Positions 1 through 5,532 of a stretch of DNA of 5,532 bases are shown piece by piece. The stretch's first letter is position 1, and each line of letters opens with the position of its first letter. The translations under genes and the position numbers were made by a program. The notes beneath the pieces are model-generated. The model saw only the letters and a list, made by a program, of their open reading frames with translations. It had not been told where the DNA came from and ran no database searches. This stretch comes from Tannerella sp. (lineage in GTDB: Bacteria; Bacteroidota; Bacteroidia; Bacteroidales; Tannerellaceae): assembly GCA_031268395.1 (NCBI GenBank), contig JAIRXI010000247.1, positions 1 to 5,532 of the forward strand. Reading direction: 5' to 3'.

Positions 1-1
1 A

Positions 2-3000
2 TTAAAATTGAAGTTGAATACCTAATGAAAATGTTCGCATAAGCGGATAGTACCCGCCTTCGGGATCGAACCCGATGTAGTTGGAAAGGATGCCCAGATT
101 CTGACCGGACAGATAGACGCGCAGGTAGTCGATGCCGATCTGCTTGTCCAGTTTGGCCGGGAGGGTGTAGCCCAGCTGCACGTTCTGAATCTTCAGGTAA
201 TTGGCCTTGCGCATCCAGTAGGAGGAATAGCTGGTGTCGTTACCCGTCATGTTCGTAGTCAGCCGGGGATAGGAGGCGCCCGGATTGTCGGGTGTCCAGG
301 AATCCTTGTGCATCGGGCGGGCGTTGGTTGTCAGGTAAAACGCCCAGCCTTCGTATCCGCTGATGTAGCGCTGATTGTTGAGTCGCCCATAGAAGGCGGC
401 CGACAGGTCGAAATCCCGGTAGCCTGCGCTCAGGTTGAAACCGAAGCGCACCGGCACGTTGTCGGCAATGATGATGCGGTCGTCGCCGTCGATCCGTCCG
501 TTTGCCTGGTCGGGGATGCCGTCGCCGTCCGTGTCGACGGTCAGCTGATCCTTGAACTTGATGTTCCCTGCCGTCACGTTGGTCTGTTTGGCCAGGTCGG
601 GATCGTTCGGATCCTGGAACAGGCCGATGGCTTCATATCCGTAAGCCATTTGCAGTTGCGTCCCCACGTCGGTAAACGTGTTGCCGCTGATCCACGGCCC
701 TGTGCCGTACAGATCCAGCACTTTGTTTTTCGAGAAACTCATGTTGAAATCGGCGGCTACTTTCCAGTCGCCGAAGCTGTCGTTGTATCCGGCCAGCACT
801 TCCATACCCCGGTTACGCATCTTCAGCGCATTGATGTAGGGCGCGCCCAGTCCGTATTCCATCGGGACGGGAGCGCGATACAGGATGTCTTTCCGGATGT
901 TGTTGAAATATTCAACTTCCAGGGAAATCCGATTCTCCAGGAAACCGAGTTCGACGCCGAGGTTGGTCATTTCGGCTTTTTCCCACGAAATGGTCGGGTC
1001 ATACGAAGCCGTACTCCAGGCCGAGGCAGCCAGCGTGCCGCCATAGGCATAGCCCCTGTAGTTGAAACTCAGCAAATCCCGCGTTTCGTAACGGCCTATC
1101 TTGAGCGCGTCGCCCAGGATACCCCACGAGCCGCGCAGTTTCAGCCGCGAGATCACCGGATTGTTTTCCAGGAAACTTTCCCGGTGCAGGTTCCATCCGC
1201 CCGAGAAGGACGGGAAGACGCCCGTCCGGTATCCTTCCGAGAAACGGGAAGCACCGTCGATGCGCACATTGGCTTCCAGCATGTATTTGCCGTCGAAGTC
1301 GTATGCGGCGCGTCCGAAGCCGGAGAGCATGGACGACTGTCCCGCCGTGCCTGCATTGTTCTTGCTGTCCTGATAGAGGTCCAGCACGTAGAAGTCGTAG
1401 AATGCCGGGTTGATGCGCGAGGCGCTGTACGATTCGTCATAGCTGTATTCCTGCGAATAGCCCGCCATGAGCGCGATGTGATGCTTCTCCTGCAACGAAA
1501 AGGCATAGTCGCCGGTAATCTGAATGATCCGGTTCAGGTCGGCGATCGTTTCCTCGGACAGGGACTGCGTGGCCAGCAATCCCGGCGTGTTGACCGTCCC
1601 ATCCTCGTTGTAATAGGTGATAGGGCGCGTGTAGGCATGTACCCGCCGGTCTGTTGTCCGCAGCGAAATCATGGGGCGGATATGCAGGTTGGCCAGCGGC
1701 GTAATGTCGGCCGAGAAGATGGACAGCATCTCCTTGTATTTGTTGACGGTTGCGCCGCCATCAATTAGTCCGGCAAGCGGGTTTCCTCCCAGCGTGGCTC
1801 CTATCAGATACTGTCCCTGTGAATTATAGGCCGGTACGGTAGGTTCCTTGCGGGTGGCGGCTACCAGCGCGCCCTCAGCGCCTCCCTGAGGTTCTTTCAG
1901 GTGTGTTTCGGTGTACTGCACGTTGGCCCGGAACGACAGCCATTTGGTCGGACTGAACGTCAGGTCGGGCTTCACGATATACCGCCCGTAATTGTTCTGC
2001 TCCACGCTGCCCGACTGGTAATCATACGCGCCCGAAATGTTATACTTCAACACCTTTGTTTTCCCGGCAAAGGAGACATGGTTGTTGCTGATTAACTGAT
2101 TGCGCGCAAAAATCTCCTTATACCAGATATACTCTTTGCGTCTTCCGGAGCGGAAATCATCAAAATCCTGCTGTTTATAGAGCGCTTCGTTCCCGTCGTT
2201 GATACGCGCCTGATTGTACACATTCATAAAGTCTTCCGCGCCGAGGTAGTCGATATACTGTAGCGGATTCTGTACGCCGAGGCTGGAATTGACCGTCACC
2301 TGAAGTTCCTTCCGGTCCGTACCGCCTTTGGTGGTGACCAGCATGACGCCGTTGGCGGCACGCGAGCCGTAGATCGCGGCAGAAGCGGCATCCTTGAGGA
2401 TCGAAATGCTTTCGATGTCGTTCGAGTTGAGGGTATAGATGTTGCCCGGTACACCGTCGATGATGATGAGTATGCCCGAACTGCCTCCGATCGTGGAGGT
2501 GCCCCGGATATCCATCGACGCGCCGCTGCCGGGCTGTCCGCTCCCCTTGGTGACGTTCAGACCCGGCGACTTGCCCTGCAGCAGTTCCTGGATATTGGTG
2601 ACGGACTGGCCTTCCAGCGCGTCGGACTTGATCGTCCCTACCGCGCCGGTCAGGTTCACCTTCTTCTGTACGCCGTAGCCCACGACGATGATCTCCTCCA
2701 GCGCCTGCGTGTCTTCCGCCAGTTTGACGGTAAGCGGGTTGAAGTCTCCAGACGGCACGCGGATTTCCTGTGTGACGTATCCTACGAAAGACACCTGCAG
2801 CACGACATCGCCCTGCGCCTCGATCGAAAACTTCCCGTCCACATCGGTCACGGTTCCGTTGGTTGTGCCTTTTTCAATGACGTTCGCCCCGATCACCGGC
2901 TCGCCGCTGTCGTCGACCACCGTGCCGGTGATGCGCCTGCCGGTTTGCTGGAAAATTGCCAGGAAAGCCTCTTTCCTGTTCAGGACAATTTGCCGGTCGC

Positions 3001-3334
3001 TGATTGCATAGGCGATTTCAGCATGACGAAACAGTTTGTCCAGCACCTCGGTGATATGGCCGTTGTCGGCAGCAATATCTACCCTGCGTTCCACATCTAC
3101 CATCTGCTTGTTATAGAGAAAGCGAAATTCGCTTTGCTCCTCGATGGTATTCAACACGTCTTCAATGGACGCGTCATTCATCTGAAAAGTGAGCACGGCG
3201 GACTGGGAATAGCTGTTGAACCCGAACGCCTGCGTTATGCTCACCATTAACAATAGCACATAAAGTCGCATAATATGTAATACTTTAACGGCAAAATATT
3301 GCCTTCTGATTTTGTTTATTGATATATGATTCAT
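2..3334 (-). CDS. SusC/RagA-family TonB-dependent outer-membrane receptor with N-terminal STN signalling domain
   Basis: This 1110-residue protein is a complete outer-membrane transporter of the SusC/RagA type, which imports oligosaccharides or other large ligands using TonB energy, normally under a SusD lipoprotein lid. A signal peptide has a long basic n-region and a hydrophobic core at about 22-38 (cleavage near AFG/F or SYS/Q). Next come an STN domain (about 45-119), a carboxypeptidase-regulatory-like domain (about 134-205), a TonB-box-like EEIIVVGYG (213-221), a plug (about 225-338) with the family signature ILKDAASAAIYGSRAANGV (312-330), and a barrel ending in the usual terminal Phe (IQLQF). 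A DTDGDG stretch (934-939) followed by IDGDDR resembles the Asp-rich metal-binding loops common in this family. The STN domain, together with the sigma and FecR genes upstream, marks it as a signal-transducing receptor. The ATG at 3334 lacks a Shine-Dalgarno and has an A-rich lead, as is normal in Bacteroidota. M22 is an alternative start but would cut away the n-region. The substrate cannot be told. SusD should lie left of the window. Confidence 0.96.
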   Translation of the reverse strand: MNHISINKIRRQYFAVKVLHIMRLYVLLLMVSITQAFGFNSYSQSAVLTFQMNDASIEDVLNTIEEQSEFRFLYNKQMVDVERRVDIAADNGHITEVLDKLFRHAEIAYAISDRQIVLNRKEAFLAIFQQTGRRITGTVVDDSGEPVIGANVIEKGTTNGTVTDVDGKFSIEAQGDVVLQVSFVGYVTQEIRVPSGDFNPLTVKLAEDTQALEEIIVVGYGVQKKVNLTGAVGTIKSDALEGQSVTNIQELLQGKSPGLNVTKGSGQPGSGASMDIRGTSTIGGSSGILIIIDGVPGNIYTLNSNDIESISILKDAASAAIYGSRAANGVMLVTTKGGTDRKELQVTVNSSLGVQNPLQYIDYLGAEDFMNVYNQARINDGNEALYKQQDFDDFRSGRRKEYIWYKEIFARNQLISNNHVSFAGKTKVLKYNISGAYDYQSGSVEQNNYGRYIVKPDLTFSPTKWLSFRANVQYTETHLKEPQGGAEGALVAATRKEPTVPAYNSQGQYLIGATLGGNPLAGLIDGGATVNKYKEMLSIFSADITPLANLHIRPMISLRTTDRRVHAYTRPITYYNEDGTVNTPGLLATQSLSEETIADLNRIIQITGDYAFSLQEKHHIALMAGYSQEYSYDESYSASRINPAFYDFYVLDLYQDSKNNAGTAGQSSMLSGFGRAAYDFDGKYMLEANVRIDGASRFSEGYRTGVFPSFSGGWNLHRESFLENNPVISRLKLRGSWGILGDALKIGRYETRDLLSFNYRGYAYGGTLAASAWSTASYDPTISWEKAEMTNLGVELGFLENRISLEVEYFNNIRKDILYRAPVPMEYGLGAPYINALKMRNRGMEVLAGYNDSFGDWKVAADFNMSFSKNKVLDLYGTGPWISGNTFTDVGTQLQMAYGYEAIGLFQDPNDPDLAKQTNVTAGNIKFKDQLTVDTDGDGIPDQANGRIDGDDRIIIADNVPVRFGFNLSAGYRDFDLSAAFYGRLNNQRYISGYEGWAFYLTTNARPMHKDSWTPDNPGASYPRLTTNMTGNDTSYSSYWMRKANYLKIQNVQLGYTLPAKLDKQIGIDYLRVYLSGQNLGILSNYIGFDPEGGYYPLMRTFSLGIQLQF

Positions 3335-3580
3335 ACTTTTGTCTTGTTTAGTTTTAATTGATTATTGGTAATCTTCTGTAAACTGAACGCTCGAAAAGGA
3401 AGGGTGTGCAAGACCTTTCCTTTTTTTCTGCGTATCACGGTGGTCCGTACACACTGCGCGATCCGGTACAATACTTCTACTTCCCGCGCAATCTGCAGGG
3501 CCTGGGGATAAGTCCTTCATTTTGTCTATTCCATAGGCTTTCTGTTTTAAACTGTCCATACGATATTTTATTTCTCACAG
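3335..3580 (-). other. Predicted receptor leader with a possible frame-broken short ORF
   Basis: This part of the 330-bp gap contains no convincing intact gene. An ATG at 3559, about 20 nt after the predicted transcription start, opens a 65-codon frame ending at 3362, but after about residue 18 its composition looks unlike a protein (SPGPADCAGSRS). Removing one base from the four-base run at 3504-3507 shifts it into another open frame. That frame reads QALQIAREVEVLYRIAQC, looks helical, and ends in a TGA overlapping the receptor ATG (ATGA junction). This could be a decayed or frameshifted small gene, or chance. I recognise no family. Hence the stretch is annotated as leader, not as a gene. 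Confidence 0.3.
3394..3427. terminator. Strong hairpin with T-run in the receptor leader; terminator or attenuator candidate
   Basis: AAAAGGAAGGGT (3394-3405) and ACCTTTCCTTTT (3413-3424) form a 12-bp stem with one G-U wobble and a 7-nt loop (GTGCAAG). On the plus strand the stem runs into seven T (3421-3427), a good intrinsic terminator shape. On the minus strand, the sense of the receptor, the same stem has a single A-C mismatch and ends in four U, within the predicted leader and 60 nt before the ATG. No plus-strand gene seen here needs a terminator, so a function as receptor-leader structure, or as an antisense-blocking terminator, is possible. Confidence 0.4.
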
Positions 3581-3615
3581 ATAAAAGACGTTTCAGACGG
3601 GATTTACCACATCCG
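3581..3615 (-). promoter_or_regulatory. Candidate ECF-sigma promoter element upstream of the SusC-like receptor (copy 2)
   Basis: This is the second copy of GTGGTAAAT-N8-AAACGTC on the minus strand, followed by TTTTAT. It sits directly after the terminator-like hairpin behind fecR and about 250 nt before the receptor start, so it would give the receptor its own transcript with a leader of about 245 nt. Its 8-nt spacer (CCCGTCTG) differs from that of copy 1 (GGCTTTTC), so conservation is confined to the two recognition-like blocks. The position fits the known logic of FecI/FecR/receptor circuits, where the sigma factor drives the receptor gene. Confidence 0.55.
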
Positions 3616-3616
3616 A

Positions 3617-3644
3617 AAAGTCGCTTTTTTTTCAAGGCGACCTT
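3617..3644 (-). terminator. Weak intrinsic-terminator-like hairpin downstream of fecR
   Basis: In the minus-strand RNA, AAGGUCGC (3644-3637) pairs with GCGACUUU (3624-3617) over 8 bp including one G-U wobble. The loop is 12 nt and A-rich, and the 3' arm runs into a short U-stretch. It lies 20 nt after the fecR stop and immediately before the candidate receptor promoter, the right place to separate the regulatory unit from the receptor transcript. The large loop and short U-run make it weak at best, so some read-through is likely. Confidence 0.35.
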
Positions 3645-3664
3645 ATTTTTAACAGTTGAAGGCG

Positions 3665-4717
3665 TCAGTGTCCGTCTGCCGGTTTCCGCCGGTAGACTTC
3701 AATTCGCTGTTTTTCATAGCGATTGTCGGCCGTCCGGGTTCTTTTGACCTGGACGAAGCGGAGAGGGGCGGACATTTCCAGCAGCCGCAGAATTTCGTCC
3801 AGCGACTCGTCTCCGAACGAAGCGCGGTACAGTTCTCCGGCGAGCGCCCGGTCCCTGAGCGCAATCTCCACATTGAAAGTTTGCTCCAGCCGCTTGAATA
3901 CGTATTGCAGCGGGTCGTTCCGGAAAATCATCTGTCCGTCTTTCCAGGCATACCATTTGTAAGGTTCGGTTTTAGCGAGCGTACCCCTGGACGTCAGGCT
4001 GTTGTATACCAGGCGGTCGCCGCCGTTCAGGGTCACGGGGGCGGCTTTTCCGAAGGCGGCGTTCGCCATGCCCCCGGCCATCGTCACGGCCGTCAGGGAA
4101 TCGGCGGCAAAGGCCTCCACATTGAACGAAGTGCCGGTAGCGGTCAGCGTCATCTGCCCCGCATGAACGACAAACGGGTTTTTCAGGTCTGCACGGACTT
4201 CAAAGTATCCTTCCCCTTCCAGAAAAACCCGACGCTCGCCCGGGCGGAACTTCAGGGGATATTTCAGCCGGCCACCTCCGTTGAGCCAGACGCTGCTCCC
4301 GTCCGGCAGGCCGATCCGCGAAAACGTGCCGTAGGGTGATTTCAATTCCTGGTATTCCGCCTCTTCGCCGGCGTCCGGCTCGCGCCCGGCGCCCGACGGA
4401 CGGCTGAAATAGACGGAAAGCAGCAGGAGCGGGACGAGTGCAATGGCTGCAAAGCGTTGCCAGCAGATCCATATCCGGTGGGCGGGAGGCGTCTGCGCAA
4501 TCTTTTTCCGGATGCGCGCCCCCGCTTTGGCCACGTCAATGCCTTCCGGGTCGAAGGCCGGATGCGTAACCTGCCACAGGTTGGCAAACTCCCGATAATA
4601 GCGCAGGTGTTCAGGGCTTTCGCTCACCCATTCTTCCAGCTCAAGCTGTTCTTCTCCGGTTGTGTTGCCGCCCAGGTACGCTGCTATCAGGCGCTCGATT
4701 TGATGCTCGTTCAACAT
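3665..4717 (-). CDS. FecR-family anti-sigma / sigma-regulator, single-pass inner-membrane protein
   Basis: This 350-residue protein relays a signal from the outer-membrane receptor to the ECF sigma factor across the inner membrane. The cytoplasmic N-terminal part (about 1-85), which should hold the sigma factor, is helical with a YLGGNTTGEEQLELEEW stretch typical of Bacteroidota FecR proteins. One transmembrane segment follows (about 88-104, AAIALVPLLLLSVYF). The periplasmic FecR domain (about 125-222) shows LPDGSSVWLNGGG (137-149), GEGYFEV (168-174) and GTSFNV (195-200). A DUF4974-type C-terminal domain (about 262-342) begins after the conserved WKDGQMIF and is the expected contact for the receptor STN domain. 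Length and domain order are normal and no key block is missing. It starts 57 bp after the sigma stop, so co-transcription with sigma is likely, but a promoter-like element lies in that gap. No Shine-Dalgarno is seen. Whether this FecR is a pure inhibitor or also needed for sigma activity, as in the Fec system, cannot be decided from sequence. Confidence 0.95.
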   Translation of the reverse strand: MLNEHQIERLIAAYLGGNTTGEEQLELEEWVSESPEHLRYYREFANLWQVTHPAFDPEGIDVAKAGARIRKKIAQTPPAHRIWICWQRFAAIALVPLLLLSVYFSRPSGAGREPDAGEEAEYQELKSPYGTFSRIGLPDGSSVWLNGGGRLKYPLKFRPGERRVFLEGEGYFEVRADLKNPFVVHAGQMTLTATGTSFNVEAFAADSLTAVTMAGGMANAAFGKAAPVTLNGGDRLVYNSLTSRGTLAKTEPYKWYAWKDGQMIFRNDPLQYVFKRLEQTFNVEIALRDRALAGELYRASFGDESLDEILRLLEMSAPLRFVQVKRTRTADNRYEKQRIEVYRRKPADGH

Positions 4718-4752
4718 ACTGTTTTATTCTTGCTGTTAATACTGTCATTCAT

Positions 4753-4787
4753 ATAAAGACGTTTGAAAAGCCATTTACCACAATCCG
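4753..4787 (-). promoter_or_regulatory. Candidate ECF-sigma promoter element upstream of fecR (copy 1)
   Basis: On the minus strand this holds GTGGTAAAT, 8 nt, then AAACGTC, with CGGATT before and TTTAT after. The same two blocks with the same 8-nt spacing occur before the receptor gene (3581-3615), while the spacer sequences differ. That pattern is typical of a sigma-recognised -35/-10 pair. The CGTC block resembles ECF -10 elements, which in several groups have a CGT core (for example SigW of Bacillus). A transcript starting about 7 nt downstream would have a leader of roughly 30 nt before the fecR ATG. The upstream block overlaps the last codons and TAA stop of the sigma gene. Assignment to this sigma factor is inference. 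Confidence 0.5.
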
Positions 4788-5356
4788 CACCGGAAAATAA
4801 TCCAGCCGGCCACCACGAGAAACTCCCGCAAGTATTTCCGCAGAAAGCCGATGGCCTTGCCGATGCGGACTTCTACCATCCGCTCGGAAATGTGCAGCCG
4901 GCCGGCGATTTCGCGGTATTTCAGCCCCTTGAAACGGTTCAGCACAAAGGCCTCGCGGTGCGCCTCCGGCATTTGCTTCAGGGCGCGGCGCAGGTGGCGC
5001 TGCAATTCCGAATAGAGCACCCGGTTTCCCGTATCCGCCAGATCGTCGGGCCGGAAGTCCGACAGGACCTGCGATTTATGTTCGCACACGATGCTGCGAT
5101 GCCGAAGCTCGTCCATACACGCATTCTGGACGGCCCGGAGCAGATAGGACTTCAGCGACGTTCCGATGGACAGTGTGGCCCGTTCGTTCCACAATTTCAG
5201 GAAAACCGACTGCACAATGTCTTCACATGCAACCTGCTGTGGAAGATAAGTCCCCCCGAACAACACCAGATCCCTGTAATACGTATTGAACAGCAGGGAA
5301 AAGGCCTGTACATTGCCAAGTTTCAGGGCTGCAATCAGTTCGCATTCATCCAACAT
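4775..5356 (-). CDS. ECF-type RNA polymerase sigma factor (Bacteroidota FecI/RpoE-like)
   Basis: This 193-residue protein is a two-domain ECF sigma factor directing RNA polymerase to a small target set, here most likely the adjoining fecR and receptor genes. Sigma region 2 is at about 19-86, with the core-binding and -10-recognition stretch around EDIVQSVFLKLWNE (45-58) and SLKSYLLRAVQNACMDELRH (67-86). A linker follows, then region 4 at about 116-175, with its helix-turn-helix in LKYREIAGRLHISERMVEVR (145-164). The tail after region 4 is hydrophobic (FLVVAGWIIF, 179-188), a feature I recall from other Bacteroidota ECF factors. The ATG at 5356 is the first in-frame start after a TGA at 5395-5393, so the start is well fixed. 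No Shine-Dalgarno precedes it. The leader carries a G15 homopolymer 61 nt upstream. The gene's last codons and stop overlap the promoter-like element before fecR. Confidence 0.96.
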   Translation of the reverse strand: MLDECELIAALKLGNVQAFSLLFNTYYRDLVLFGGTYLPQQVACEDIVQSVFLKLWNERATLSIGTSLKSYLLRAVQNACMDELRHRSIVCEHKSQVLSDFRPDDLADTGNRVLYSELQRHLRRALKQMPEAHREAFVLNRFKGLKYREIAGRLHISERMVEVRIGKAIGFLRKYLREFLVVAGWIIFRCGLW

Positions 5357-5417
5357 GTCGAAAACGTGTGAGTGGAAACGGCAATGGCGGACTCATGCAA
5401 GAAGAAAAGGAAGATTA

Positions 5418-5432
5418 CCCCCCCCCCCCCCC
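5418..5432. repeat. Homopolymer tract, 15 C on plus strand (G15 in the sigma-gene leader)
   Basis: Fifteen consecutive C residues on the plus strand appear as G15 in the sense direction of the sigma gene. The tract lies 61 nt before the sigma start and about 65 nt after the candidate -7 box, hence in the predicted untranslated leader. The flanks are AT-rich (TGTTAA before, TAATCTTCC after). Uninterrupted G/C runs of this length are strongly prone to replication slippage and are classical phase-variation switches in other bacteria. The exact count of 15 could also be affected by sequencing or assembly error. Confidence 0.95.
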
Positions 5433-5495
5433 TTAACATTTTATAACAATATATCGGGCGTTTCTTCGTTTGCATAATTTGTCAATCAATCGGGT

Positions 5496-5516
5496 GCAAA
5501 TATATGAAATATTTGC
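5496..5516. repeat. Perfect palindrome overlapping the -7 box (operator-like)
   Basis: GCAAATAT (5496-5503) and ATATTTGC (5509-5516) are perfect inverted repeats with a 5-nt spacer. One arm is part of the candidate -7 box of the sigma gene, so a dimeric repressor or activator bound here would control it. On the plus strand the other arm reads AATATTTG, one base from a -7 box, so a weak divergent promoter is conceivable. AT-rich palindromes of this size can also arise by chance. Confidence 0.35.
5497..5504 (-). promoter_or_regulatory. Candidate Bacteroidota housekeeping -7 promoter box for the sigma-fecR unit
   Basis: The minus strand reads TATATTTG, an exact match to the Bacteroidota -7 consensus TAnnTTTG. 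It lies about 140 nt upstream of the sigma start codon and would give a leader of roughly 130 nt. The expected -33 TTG about 19 nt upstream is not clear; that spot is a T-run (complement of 5523-5530), so the promoter may be weak or need an activator. I see no copy of the element found before fecR and the receptor, which suggests the sigma gene is not autoregulated by the same motif. Confidence 0.45.
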
Positions 5517-5532
5517 CAATCGAAAAAAAAGG

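Noticed and set aside
1153..1506. 117-codon minus-strand frame inside the receptor gene in another frame
   Set aside because: Internal out-of-frame reading of the receptor; Arg/Ser/Thr-rich and motif-free, typical of a frame-shifted shadow.
308..1768. 486-codon open frame on the plus strand opposite the receptor gene
   Set aside because: It lies fully antisense to the clearly recognised barrel domain, shows no known motif and no hydrophobic or domain pattern. Long antisense frames are common in GC-rich coding DNA.
3656..4339. 227-codon plus-strand frame opposite fecR
   Set aside because: Shadow of the FecR and DUF4974 coding region; its composition follows the complement of the real gene and it has no recognisable domain.
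3581..4787. The two 35-bp repeats as target-site duplications or ends of a mobile element carrying fecR
   Set aside because: They are direct repeats whose central 8 nt differ while the flanks match. FecR is a normal member of this circuit, and no transposase or terminal inverted repeat is present. A shared promoter explains the pattern better.
4763..5371. 202-codon plus-strand frame opposite the sigma gene
   Set aside because: Shadow of a complete ECF sigma factor with intact regions 2 and 4; no independent coding evidence.
5523..5530. A8 run at the right edge (T8 on minus strand) as a terminator tail or slippage tract
   Set aside because: Only eight bases, cut off by the window edge, with no stem visible beside it; at most it lies near the -33 position of the sigma promoter.
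1..5532. tRNA, rRNA, CRISPR array, riboswitch or insertion sequence
   Set aside because: No repeat-spacer pattern, no tRNA-like cloverleaf noticed, and no transposase coding. Gaps are short and accounted for by the promoter, hairpin and leader features listed.

Overview
The window is a three-gene Bacteroidota cell-surface signalling and nutrient-uptake locus, all on the minus strand. In transcription order it holds an ECF RNA polymerase sigma factor (5356 to 4775), a FecR-type transmembrane anti-sigma regulator (4717 to 3665) and a SusC/RagA-type TonB-dependent outer-membrane receptor with an N-terminal STN signalling domain (3334 to 2). The phylum call rests on the SusC/RagA family itself, the DUF4974-type FecR C-terminus, the lack of Shine-Dalgarno sequences before all three starts, and a TAnnTTTG-type -7 promoter box. 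The coding DNA is fairly GC-rich, so a GC-rich, perhaps gut-associated member of the Bacteroidales is plausible. Genus cannot be fixed from the sequence.

Layout from the right edge leftward (the direction of transcription). Positions 5532-5357 are an AT-rich promoter and leader. It has a TATATTTG -7 box inside an 8-bp-arm palindrome, then an uninterrupted run of 15 G (minus strand) at 5432-5418, 61 nt before the sigma start codon. The sigma gene follows, then a 57-bp gap, fecR, and a 330-bp gap with no convincing intact gene. That gap holds a weak terminator-like hairpin after fecR, a promoter-like element, a short possibly frame-broken ORF and a strong hairpin close to the receptor start. 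The receptor gene ends 1 bp from the left edge. A SusD-type lipoprotein and degradative enzymes would be expected to follow outside the window, but none can be seen here.

How the genes should work together (family knowledge): ligand binding and transport by the SusC-like receptor is sensed through its periplasmic STN domain. STN contacts the periplasmic part of FecR, FecR releases or activates the ECF sigma factor, and the sigma factor transcribes the receptor operon. Two sequence observations go beyond this template. First, the gaps before fecR and before the receptor share a bipartite element, GTGGTAAAT-N8-AAACGTC on the minus strand. Both blocks are identical, the 8-nt spacer differs in sequence but not in length, and I did not find it before the sigma gene. 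It is a good candidate for the promoter read by this sigma factor. Second, the G15 tract in the sigma leader is a candidate slippage-prone phase-variation switch that could act on the whole circuit.
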